Source: Willaertia magna (Eukaryota; Heterolobosea; Eutetramitea; Acrasida; Naegleriidae). Taken from it: a DNA stretch of 10,789 bases. Below, in pieces: positions 1 through 8,400 of this stretch (positions within the stretch are counted from its first letter, which is position 1; each line of letters begins with the position of its first letter). The translations under genes and the position numbers were made by a program. Under the pieces are notes generated by a model that saw only the letters and a list, made by a program, of their open reading frames with translations, had not been told where the DNA came from and did not search any database. Location: positions 1 through 10,789 of the forward strand of contig CADWAF010000747.1 of NCBI GenBank assembly GCA_902984215.1, read 5' to 3'.

Positions 1-741
1 GATATTAAAAGTTGTAGCATCTGGTTGAGTGTAAGATTGATTTTTCATTTCTTCAAAACATGAAATTGCTCGATTGAAATCACCTTTGCCAATATATGAT
101 TGTATTAAACAGTTCCAAGAAACAACGTCCATTGTTTCTTTAGTTTTCAATTTTTCACATTCGCCAATAGCTTTATCATATTCTCCACATTTGTTATAAA
201 AATTAATAATTGGTGTAATAAGATAATTGTTACTGTCTATTGTAATATTTTCTATGAATCTCAAACCTTCTTCTTTTAGGTTTTCGTTTGCACATGCTGT
301 TAATAAGATATTAAAAGTTGTAGCATCTGGTTGAGTATGAGATTGATTTTTCATTTCTTCAAAACATGAAATTGCTCGTTTTAAATCACCTTTGCCAATA
401 TATGATTGTATTAAACAATTCCATGTTGCGGTGGTCATAAAATTAATTTTTTCTAACTTTTCAAATCTACTAATAGCTTTGTCAAATTCACCACATTTGT
501 TATAAAAATTAATTAACGATGTGAACAAATATTTGTCTGTATGGAATAAGAATTTCTGTGAAATATTCTCAATAATTTTCAAACCTTCTTCTTTTAGGTT
601 TTCGTTCGCACATGCTGTTAATAAGATATTAAAAGTTGTAGCATCTGGTTGAGTATGAGATTGTTTTTTCATTTCTTCAAAACATGAAATTGCTCGATTG
701 AAATCACCTTTACCAATATATGATTGTATTAAACAATTCCA
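1..741 (-). repeat. Near-identical tandem coding repeats within the PPR gene
   Basis: Segments 1-117, 307-423 and 625-741 align without gaps and differ by about 4-5 bases per pair. The blocks 263-423 and 581-741 (161 bp) differ at about five positions by eye. The spacing is 306 and 318 bp, which is one P-L-S triplet. The same period continues with lower identity; the conserved P-motif Trp codons lie at 115, 421, 739, 1051, 1360 and 1672, giving spacings of 306, 318, 312, 309 and 312 bp. High identity at third codon positions points to recent duplication or gene conversion. The segments between the conserved blocks differ much more. Confidence 0.9.
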
Positions 742-2514
742 AGACTCTGTTTTTACCAAGTAAGTATTATTTACTTGCTTAAATTCATTAATAGCTTTAT
801 CATATTCACCACATTTGTTATAAAAATTAATAATTGATGAAATAAGATAATTTTCCGAATATTTGATATTTTGAGGTATACTTTCAATAATTTTCATTCC
901 TGTCTCGATTGTATTCTCATTAATACATGCTGTTAATACTATTGTAAAAGTAGTAGCATTTGGTAATGTGTAAGCTTCTTCCATTTGTTTCAAACATATA
1001 ATTACCTTATTCATATCGTGTTTACCAATAAATGATTGAATTAAACAATTCCAGGTCTCTGTAGTCATAGAATTAGTTTCTTTTAACTTTTCGCATTCAC
1101 CGATAGCTTTATCATATTCACCACATTTGTTATAAAAATTAATAATTGAAGTTGTCAAAGTTTCAGAATATATGATATTTGGTGGAATGTTTGTAATAAT
1201 ATTCATTCCTTGTTCCAATAATTTTTCATTTGCACATTCTGTTAAAATAATATTAAATGTTATTGCATTTGGTTGTACATTTTGTAGGTGCATCTCATTA
1301 AAGGTTAATAATCCTTTATCTAAATCACCTTTACCAATATAAGATTGAATCAAACAATTCCATGATGTAATATCCATTATTTTTTTCCTTTTCAAGTTAT
1401 CACATATTTTAATAGCTCTGTCAAACTCCCTACATTTTAAGAAAAGATTAATAATAACATTATTTACAACAGTACTATCCAAGTAGTTTGATGGTAACAT
1501 TTCGTAAATAACTATTCCTTGTTCAAGCGCGCTTTCATTAGCACATGCTGTTAACAATACGATAAATATTGTAATATCTGGTTGTATATTGGTTTGTTTT
1601 TTCATCTCGTTAAAACACGCTATTGCTTGATTTAAATCACCTTTACCAATAAATGATTGAATCAAACAAGTCCATAATGTAATATCCATCATTCCTTTTT
1701 GTTTTAACTTTTCGCCCTCACTAATAGCTCTATCAAAGTATCTGTATTTGTTGTAAAAATTAATTACTGAAGTTCTCAAAAAATTATTAGAAATGTCAGC
1801 CTTTATAATTATTTCACATAATAATAACCCATCTTCTTTTCTATTTCTTCCAATAGCCTCTTGTAATGAAATACTAAAGACAGTATCAAATATTTTAATA
1901 TTTAGGTCATTCATTTCACGTAACATTTTCATTCCTTCTTCGAAATAGTTATTTCTAAAAATTGATAAAGTATAATAGTTATAAGCATAAATACTTGCTT
2001 CTTTTCTTTCTTTCAATATTTGAAAAACTCGTTTTGCACTTTCTAATTCACTATTTATTTTAGAAAAGGTTTTTAAAACTTGGTCTAATCTAAAACTACT
2101 TAATGATGATATTGAAGAGTTGCCAAGTTTTTTAAATAATAACACTACATCCTGTTCAAACTCTTCATCTCCCAACAAAGTAGCCACTATAATATCTAAT
2201 GTCTTTCCAGTCATTATTGCACTATCAAAATTGGTGGAAATTTTATCTTTTAATTCTTTTTTTAAAGTTTTAAACAGTTCCATGCCAGAACATTTATGTC
2301 GTAAACAAATTGTTATCATTAGTGTTGTCAAATTAATTGCTTTTTCATCAACGCTTTCATAAATGCGAACTTGCTCTTCAAAAGAAAGATCTTTTTTCAA
2401 AATTTGTTTAAAAGCTTCCTTGTTATTAAGAAAGTTGATGGACGAAATAGAAAATTGTCTTGATGAAACTGCTTTTTGCAAGATTTTGCGTTTTCTTCCC
2501 AGTAATTTTAACAT
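1..2514 (-). CDS. PLS-class pentatricopeptide repeat (PPR) protein, mitochondrial, C-terminus cut by window edge
   Basis: One uninterrupted frame of 838 codons runs from ATG at 2514-2512 to the left edge, with no intron and no stop. The N-terminus is basic and carries RQFSIS at residues 19-24, a typical mitochondrial presequence cleavage context. A divergent helical region follows, then about seven triplets of 102-106 residues. Each triplet holds a P motif (SWNCLIQSYIGKGD), an L motif (TFNILLTACANENLKEEG) and a short S motif (INFYNKCGEYDKA). These match the plant PLS signatures SWN.LI..Y, LL.ACA....EG and .MY.KCG...A. PLS proteins bind organellar RNA, one base per motif, and those with a C-terminal DYW domain carry out C-to-U editing; that domain, if present, would lie left of base 1. 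The P motifs have Asn at position 5 in five of six cases, which by the PPR code favours pyrimidines. A five-codon ATG..TAA frame (2522-2508) overlaps the start. PPR identity is very sure, PLS class sure, editing role inferred. Confidence 0.93.
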   Translation of the reverse strand, partial: MLKLLGRKRKILQKAVSSRQFSISSINFLNNKEAFKQILKKDLSFEEQVRIYESVDEKAINLTTLMITICLRHKCSGMELFKTLKKELKDKISTNFDSAIMTGKTLDIIVATLLGDEEFEQDVVLLFKKLGNSSISSLSSFRLDQVLKTFSKINSELESAKRVFQILKERKEASIYAYNYYTLSIFRNNYFEEGMKMLREMNDLNIKIFDTVFSISLQEAIGRNRKEDGLLLCEIIIKADISNNFLRTSVINFYNKYRYFDRAISEGEKLKQKGMMDITLWTCLIQSFIGKGDLNQAIACFNEMKKQTNIQPDITIFIVLLTACANESALEQGIVIYEMLPSNYLDSTVVNNVIINLFLKCREFDRAIKICDNLKRKKIMDITSWNCLIQSYIGKGDLDKGLLTFNEMHLQNVQPNAITFNIILTECANEKLLEQGMNIITNIPPNIIYSETLTTSIINFYNKCGEYDKAIGECEKLKETNSMTTETWNCLIQSFIGKHDMNKVIICLKQMEEAYTLPNATTFTIVLTACINENTIETGMKIIESIPQNIKYSENYLISSIINFYNKCGEYDKAINEFKQVNNTYLVKTESWNCLIQSYIGKGDFNRAISCFEEMKKQSHTQPDATTFNILLTACANENLKEEGLKIIENISQKFLFHTDKYLFTSLINFYNKCGEFDKAISRFEKLEKINFMTTATWNCLIQSYIGKGDLKRAISCFEEMKNQSHTQPDATTFNILLTACANENLKEEGLRFIENITIDSNNYLITPIINFYNKCGEYDKAIGECEKLKTKETMDVVSWNCLIQSYIGKGDFNRAISCFEEMKNQSYTQPDATTFNI

Positions 2515-2693
2515 GTTATCATTTTTTTTCGGAATACTCTTAAAATAAAATGAGCTACCCTAACAAAAATTCAAGTGATTGTTAAAAAACCCTAATTTTA
2601 TAAAGTTTTTATTTATCATAATTACAAAATATTTAGTTTTTGAATAAAAAGACTTAATTTCGGAAATAAATTATTCATTCTTTAAAAATAAAA
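2515..2693. promoter_or_regulatory. Intergenic region upstream of the PPR gene, with a telo-box-like motif
   Basis: This AT-rich 179-bp spacer lies between two minus-strand genes. It must hold the 3' end of the NDUFB11-like gene and the promoter of the PPR gene. It contains CCCTAA at 2558-2563 and AAACCCTAA at 2587-2595. The latter matches the telo-box sequence known from plant promoters. No role in this organism is shown by the sequence, and two copies of a six-base word could be chance. Confidence 0.3.
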
Positions 2694-3071
2694 TTATTCT
2701 TGTTGTTTTTGTTGTGAACGAGCTGCTCTTCTTCTTAATGCTTCTTCTTTTGCCCAAGTTTGCATACTATAATCTGGTTTATACATTAACCCTATTACTA
2801 ACATTAAAACTGAACCATAAATAAATGGGAAGAATCTCTTTTCCCATCCTCTCGCTTTATATTGTTCACCTGCAGGAATACCAAATAATCTACCATCGTT
2901 ATCGGTATATGGTTCTTCATGGTGATGATGATCATGGTGTTCATCGTGGTGTTCTCCTTCATGATGATGAGAAGCTCCTCCTTTTGTTGAAAGGCTAGAA
3001 TGATAACATCTTATCGAAGAGGAAGAAATTGCATTTTTAAAGAGAGAAGAATGTTTAATGAGTGAGCGCAT
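2694..3071 (-). CDS. Putative mitochondrial complex I subunit NDUFB11/ESSS-like, His-rich
   Basis: This is an intronless 125-residue protein that starts at ATG 3071 and ends with TAA. Residues 1-28 form a basic, Ser-rich presequence with RCYHSS at 21-26, a likely cleavage site. Residues 35-51 are an unusual cluster with 11 His in 17 positions, mixed with Asp and Glu. One membrane segment lies at about 80-97. It is followed by YKPDYSMQTWAKEEALRRR (97-115), resembling the Pro..Ser...Trp-Ala..Glu-Ala pattern I associate with the ESSS/NDUFB11 subunit of NADH dehydrogenase. A small single-pass inner-membrane protein with a short charged tail fits that family. The family call rests on this short pattern and should be tested by profile search; mitochondrial location is more certain. 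The gene is divergent from the bS6m gene, 201 bp away. Confidence 0.6.
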   Translation of the reverse strand: MRSLIKHSSLFKNAISSSSIRCYHSSLSTKGGASHHHEGEHHDEHHDHHHHEEPYTDNDGRLFGIPAGEQYKARGWEKRFFPFIYGSVLMLVIGLMYKPDYSMQTWAKEEALRRRAARSQQKQQE

Positions 3072-3272
3072 TTTTTAATGAAAAAAATAATTGTGAAAGT
3101 TAAGGAACATATTCAAAAGAACAGGAAAGACAAAAACAAAACGAAATGACAAAGAAAGAAACATATTATATAACCAATTAATTGTTAATTGTTGGAATTA
3201 ATTCTTTTCATCTTTGTTCTTATATCGGAAGACAATTTGATAGAATATCTACATTATTGAAAATTTAAAAAA
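3072..3272. promoter_or_regulatory. Divergent intergenic region, probable bidirectional promoter
   Basis: This 201-bp gap separates the start codons of the NDUFB11-like gene and the bS6m gene. It holds a TATA-like stretch around 3164-3172 and a CCAAT at 3174-3178. An imperfect inverted AT-rich repeat follows (CCAATTAATTG ... GTTGG). In DNA this AT-rich such motifs are expected by chance, so only the position supports promoter function. It would join the expression of two mitochondrial genes. Confidence 0.4.
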
Positions 3273-3764
3273 ATGCCATTATATGAACTTGTTTATTTTG
3301 TTAGCTCAAAAGCTTCACTACCAACAGTTGCACAAGTAATGAAAAGAAATGCTGAAGTAGTATTTGAGAATAAAGGTGTTATACGTCGTTTAGATAATAT
3401 GGGTATTTTATCATTAAATTATCCAATGTATAGACATAGAGAGAAACATTATAAAGCTAGATGGATTACCATGTTATTTGATGGTTCTCCTACCTGCCTT
3501 CAACAATTAAATACACAAATAAGTAAAGACCAACAAGTTTTCCGTTGGGCTTTTTATAAACAACAAGATACATTTAGACAAACTTATGATGAACAAATTA
3601 TTCATGAAGACCAATTTGAAGGAGAAGATATGCTACTTAAACCACAATTATCACAAAGAAAAGAAAATAAGAATATTATTAGACAAGTTCTTCAAAAGAA
3701 TGATGTTAATAGTGATGATATTTTAATTCAAACAGCTTTAAATGATGAATCGGAAAATAAATAA
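3273..3764 (+). CDS. MRPS6: Mitochondrial small-subunit ribosomal protein bS6m
   Basis: This 163-residue intronless frame starts with MPLYELVYFVSS, the first beta strand of the S6 fold and very like the start of known mitochondrial S6 proteins. GVIRRLDNMGILSLNY (35-50), YKARWITMLFDG (60-71) and DQQVFRWAF (86-94) fit the following S6 elements: a strand with paired Arg, the central strand, and the final strand leading into the tail. S6 sits on the platform of the small subunit, where it pairs with bS18 and binds 16S-type rRNA. The absence of a cleavable presequence is normal for this family. Residues from about 100 onward form a charged, low-complexity extension not present in bacterial S6. The stop TAA at 3762-3764 lies inside an AATAAA, and the gene converges on COMMD4 with 41 bp between stops. 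Confidence 0.87.
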   Translation: MPLYELVYFVSSKASLPTVAQVMKRNAEVVFENKGVIRRLDNMGILSLNYPMYRHREKHYKARWITMLFDGSPTCLQQLNTQISKDQQVFRWAFYKQQDTFRQTYDEQIIHEDQFEGEDMLLKPQLSQRKENKNIIRQVLQKNDVNSDDILIQTALNDESENK

Positions 3765-3805
3765 ATATTATAATTTATTACCACTAAGAGGATATAATAA
3801 ATAAT

Positions 3806-4513
3806 TTAATGATAACTTTCCATTAAATTTCTTATTTGTTTTAATTCTTTATGTAAAACACGGAATTTATCTGCAGACATTTCAAATCTTTCATTATTGA
3901 TATAGGTATCATGTTCTTCTGAGTGAACAATCTTCAAATTTAATTGAACAGTTGGTTCGTTAACTGATTTTAATTTAGAAGAAGAAAGAACTAAATCTAC
4001 TCTCCACTTTAATTCTTCAATTCTTGGTACTAAAAAGATTTTAATTAAATTATAATATAGGATTACTTACATCTAAGGGTTTTCGTTTTAAAGTGTTGAA
4101 TTAATCTATCCTTATTAGCTTTATAGGATCTACATAAAGATTCACAACTATCCCTTGGAACACCAATTTGTTGTAACTCCCATGAAAGTTGTTGTTCTTC
4201 TACATTAAATCTTGCAGCATTGGAAAGTATAAATAATAAAGAAGCAATAACACTTTTAACTTCTTTTATATCATTACAAGCACCTTCCGTTCTTTGAATA
4301 GCCTTGTCATAGTCGAATGGATCATCTCCTTCAGTGTGAACAAGTTCCTTCATGATTGCGATAGCTAAAAACTTTAATTGAACAGATGAAATATTAGCTA
4401 AAATTGCAACATTGGCTAATAACCAATCTGGAGCATCTAATCCTCCACAAAATTGAAATCTCTATTCCGATAAGTAATTAAAGAAGATGATCATTATAAA
4501 AAATTCTTACCAT
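3806..4513 (-). CDS. COMMD4: COMM domain-containing protein 4 (COMMD4), three exons
   Basis: Exons are 4513-4511 (only the ATG), 4461-4071 and 4029-3806. Introns are 4510-4462 (49 nt, GTAAGA..TAG) and 4070-4030 (41 nt, GTAAGT..TAG). Spliced, they give 205 residues starting MRFQFCGGLDAPDWLLAN, the characteristic COMMD4 start (human COMMD4 is about 199 aa). The N-terminal helical domain includes SLLFILSNAARF and LSWELQQIGVPRDSCESLCR. The C-terminal COMM domain (about 133-205) includes LKWRVDLVLSSS and FEMSADKFRVLHKELKQI. COMMD4 is a subunit of the Commander complex, which works with CCC/Retriever in endosomal recycling. An unspliced reading from the internal Met at 4353 loses the COMM domain, so splicing is required. 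The gene is divergent from the small PPR gene and convergent with bS6m. The call is strong from end-to-end similarity and clean splice phases. Confidence 0.93.
4030..4070 (-). other. Spliceosomal intron 2 of COMMD4 (41 nt)
   Basis: The intron starts GTAAGT and ends TTTTTAG. Removing it joins a codon split after its first base (T|TA, Leu) and links the helical domain to the COMM domain. Confidence 0.9.
4462..4510 (-). other. Spliceosomal intron 1 of COMMD4 (49 nt), directly after the start codon
   Basis: The intron starts GTAAGA and ends GGAATAG. It falls exactly between ATG and the codon for Arg2. Removing it restores MRFQFCGG, which matches the conserved COMMD4 N-terminus. Confidence 0.85.
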
Positions 4514-4716
4514 TTTCTTGTTTAAAAATAATTTACAGGTATTAGATAATTATTACAAAGATGTTAACAGAGTTTAATAAATTATAGCTTGAATATTAAT
4601 TCTAATAAAACCTTTCAATAGGTCAACAGCAATCGCAGCAAGAGAGCAAAACTACCTTCTTTTTTAAAATTTTAAAAAAAATTCAAAAAAATTCATTAAA
4701 AAAAATAAAAAAAAAA
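4514..4716. promoter_or_regulatory. Divergent intergenic region, probable bidirectional promoter
   Basis: This 203-bp gap separates the COMMD4 and small PPR start codons. The side next to the PPR gene (about 4660-4716) is almost pure A/T with long A runs directly before the ATG, as is common in protist 5' leaders. I see no specific factor site. Confidence 0.4.
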
Positions 4717-5470
4717 ATGCTCTCCGTGTGGATAACAAAAAGTACCTCAAATGTTGTTAGTAAAAATTTAAAAGTGAAAACTTCTCCAATAATGACGGTA
4801 ATGACAATGGTGAATAAAGTAATTAGAAATGAATATAATACAAACAACAAACAATTAATTTTAGGTGGTAATGAAGCTTCTTTAAAGAAGAATAACAATT
4901 TATTTACATTAAATAATAAACAACAATTAAGGTGTTATAGTACCAATAAAAAATCAAATAAAACAGAATCTGAGCAACGTTTATGTAAGTATATATTTCA
5001 TTAAAAATAGATATATTTTAAAATAAGCTCATGAAGAATGTGTTAAAATTTATGATTATTGGAAAAGTCAAGGAAAGAAAATTAACTTTACATTTTATAG
5101 ACAATTTATTCAACATTGTAATAATTTAGTATGGTCTCAACCACAATATTTAAAAAAAGCATTTGAAATTGGAGAAGATATGAAAAAAGATGGATATCCA
5201 TGGGATATTGAAATTTATTTTTATTTAATTCAATGTTGTATTCGTACTAGAATTAATACTAATTTAGATACAGCATTCCAATTATTTGATGAAATGAAAA
5301 CTAAGGGTGTACAACCAACACAATTAGTTTATAATGCTTTAATTAGAGGATGTGCTTTATTAGATCAACAAGATAGAGCAAAGGTTGTTTATGATGAAGC
5401 AGTACAAACGAAAGTTCTAGAATCGAAATTTAAATTTGAAGATATTTATAAACATTTAAAGGAATTTTAA
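4717..5470 (+). CDS. Small mitochondrial P-class PPR protein, two exons
   Basis: Exons are 4717-4984 and 5028-5470. Removing the 43-nt intron 4985-5027 (GTAAGT..AAG) joins T|CT as a Ser codon and gives 236 residues. The N-terminus is basic and rich in Ser and Asn, with RCYST at 72-76 as a probable presequence cleavage site, so the protein should be imported into mitochondria. Three PPR-like units follow at about 107-145, 150-187 and 188-222. The clearest is YNALIRGCALLDQQDRAKVV (191-210), preceded by AFQLFDEMKTKGVQPT, a textbook PPR second helix with its Gly-x-x-Pro end. Three motifs suggest limited RNA binding or a scaffold role; I cannot name an orthologue. The stop codon overlaps an AATAAA at 5469-5474, only 13 bp from the exportin-1 stop on the other strand. 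Confidence 0.85.
4985..5027 (+). other. Spliceosomal intron of the small PPR gene (43 nt)
   Basis: GTAAGT donor and AAATAAG acceptor. Without removal the frame stops at 5002-5004 inside the intron. An earlier AG at 5009-5010 would leave only 26 nt, shorter than any other intron here, and would put the exon out of frame. Confidence 0.88.
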
Positions 5471-5488
5471 TAAAGTTAATTTTTTATT
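5469..5488. terminator. Overlapping convergent polyadenylation signals
   Basis: On the plus strand AATAAA at 5469-5474 starts within the small PPR stop codon. On the minus strand AATAAA at 5488-5483 contains the exportin-1 stop codon. Only 13 bp separate the stops, so each mRNA 3' end probably runs into the coding region of the other gene. AATAAA is common by chance in DNA this AT-rich, so use as a signal is inferred. Confidence 0.45.
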
Positions 5489-8400
5489 CTTCATCTTGAT
5501 TTGGAGCGAATTCATTAATAACTGGAGGAAGGAAACCTGGAACAGACTCTATAACTTTCTTTTGTTCCAATTCTTTTCTTTGTCTTTCCTCATAGAATAA
5601 TTCACTTGTATCTTCTTGACCTTGGTACTCCCTTAAAGTTACTAAGAAATCTCTTAAACAATTTGTAAACTCTTGTTCTTGATGAATATAATTAAATAAA
5701 GTAACTATAAATTGTTGAATATAATTGGTATTTAAATTTTGGAAAGAAGAATGTAAGATACTATGCATATGTCTCTTTACAAACATATCATTTGATTCAT
5801 TTTGATTTTCTGTTAGAGGTACAGATATCTTATTTGTTGCAACAACATAAAGTAAATGATGAATAATAGATATTTGCATTTTAAATCCAGATCCATGAAG
5901 AGTATCAGTAAGAATATATAAAACATCATTCAGTATTGAAATATAAAATTTAGAATAAAATTCATTACGTATTCCATCATTACCTAATTGTTCAATATTA
6001 GAAAGCATTTCTTGTAAAATACTTAAACCTGTTTCAAATATATTTCTTGTTGAATGTTTAATTGCCCATAATATTGAATCAATTATTAATTTAAATCCTT
6101 GTGCTGGAATTTGTAAAAATGATTGGAAACAATTCTTATTAATAGATTTTAGTAATGTAAATAAATTAATTCTATGTTCTGGATAATCTTCAAAATTGGT
6201 TGTAATCATTGGCAATGTACATTCTAATACATATTCTAATATTGTAGGTAAATATTGATTCATTCCACTTTGTAATTTATCCATAGCAACTGATAATAAT
6301 GACAAAACTAATGGATCTTTTGCATCAGGTACAGAATTCTTATAATCTCCTAATGCTGCTTCCAACAAAGGTGGTAAAAATTGTGTAACTAATAGTTGAA
6401 TATCTTCTGTATTTCCAATAAATGATTCAACCAAACGTAATGTTTCTCTTTTAACTGCTTTCATCATTCTTACATTTGCATGTGATGCTGCTTTAGGTCC
6501 GATATTAGAGATTTCTTGTGAAATCATTTGGCTGTATGCTTTATATACTTCCAACATTTCTCTAAATATATATTTCATTTGATAAATATATGCATGACCA
6601 ATAGATTTACATGCTGAAACGTTTGTCTTTAATAAATTTACCAAATCTTTAATTGTTGTTGGATCACAAAGACTTGGTAAATTTTGAGCAGCATTAGACA
6701 TAATAACTTGCCATCTATGATTAGGCATAGCCATTAACATTTTAATTAATCTTTCTTGATCTTGTGGAACAGCTGATTGAATCATATAACCAACTGCTTC
6801 ATAAAATACATGAACATGTTGTGGCTCTAAATCTACAATATGATTCTTTAATTCCTTTAAAATTTTCTCAACAAACATTTGATTCTCACCTTGATGACGT
6901 TGAACAAACTTTCTTTTACATTTAGTTGAAATCTTCAAGAATGTTTCACATGCCATTTCTTGAACTCCAGGGAATTTTTCATGCATAAATTCAAATAATT
7001 TGTTTACAACAGTTTGTAAGAATTTCCAGTGAGCAACTAAAAATCTTGGATATTGTCCAACAACATACATAATATTAGATGCAACTACTGCCTTATTTTC
7101 TTTACCTTTTTTCATATCACATAGATTTAATAAATCTTTAATAACAGTAACTAAAAATCTCTTTTCATCTTTTTCATCCATAGCACCTGATATACTACCA
7201 ATGGCCCAACAAAGAGTATTTAAATTATGCCATGACCATTCGTATCCAGTTACTTGAGCACGTAATTTCTCTAACATAATCTTTTCTGTATCTACATAGT
7301 CTAAGTGAGTTAAATAAATTAATACTTCTCTCATACTCTTATAAAGTTGAATAGAATCTACATCTTTCATATATTCTTTAACAATTTGTCCATTTTCATC
7401 TTCTACAATAATAACTTCTTCTGGTTTAGCCATTTTACTAACCATAACTAATCTTGCTTGTGATAAAATTCTTGAATAAATTAATTTTCTACTAGATGGT
7501 GGAGTAGATAAAAATAAAGTTTGTTCTGTATAAACATTTGCTTGGTTCTTCTTTTCTGAAAAATATAAATCACGAGCTAAGAAAATCCAATAATCCAAAC
7601 AATTTTTAAATATTTCAGTTTCATCTACTTTTGATATCTCAATAAGATATTGATGACCATCTAATACCAATTGACCATATTGATCTTTTTCAACGACTTG
7701 TAAATGATTTGTAAAGAAAGAAGTGAAGAATAATCCCAAAATTTGAACAAACTTTTGATCATAATCAGATCCATTCTTATATGCACTTGGTAAATCTTTT
7801 AAAGTTATAAAATAAATAATTATAAAAATTATACTTACTTGTTTGTAAAGGTAACATATTTGGCATTTGTCTCATAACATGGACATAAATTAATTCAAAT
7901 TTTTCATCGTATTTAGGTTCTACCATTGCGGCAATTTCAGTTAAACAACGTAAAGTATCATTTCTAAATTGTTGGATAGGTAAAAATTTAGTAATTAATA
8001 CTTCTAACATTGAAGTTTCAAAAATATATGGACGTGGAATCCAATTCAAAAATCTTAATAAAGTTTGTAAAGTTGCTGAAATTAAACTTGGTTTTTGTGC
8101 ATTTGTTAAGATAGCTTCACAAAGTTGATAAATTAAAGAAAATTCATTACAAAAACTTTCTGTCAGTTCAGCAATTTTTTTAGATGTTAATTTTCCAGAA
8201 GAAAAATCAAAGACTTCTTCACTTAATAATTTTAAAATATTCATATTATTTTCACATAATGTTTCATTTGAGGGACTTGAATTTACAATTTCGGGTATAA
8301 AATTACGCCAATTTTGAGGCCATTCTTGTTTTACAATTGCAACTAAAACTTCATTTAATTTGTTAATAAATAATTTATGTTGTCTATAATAATTTTCATC

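Noticed and set aside
1..1900. CRISPR array or transposon repeats
   Set aside because: The 306-318-bp direct repeats are in frame, coding, and explained by PPR triplets; there are no short repeat-spacer units, terminal inverted repeats or transposase.
2120..2548. Two plus-strand open frames (2120-2362, 2363-2548)
   Set aside because: They lie antisense to the continuous PPR frame, are low in complexity and resemble no protein; the minus-strand reading has clear PPR motifs.
2558..2595. Interstitial telomere repeat
   Set aside because: There are only two isolated CCCTAA words, not a tandem array.
4683..4898. Minus-strand open frame of 71 codons, Phe/Ile-rich
   Set aside because: It is the antisense shadow of the small PPR presequence and A-rich leader; its hydrophobicity comes from AT-rich codons.
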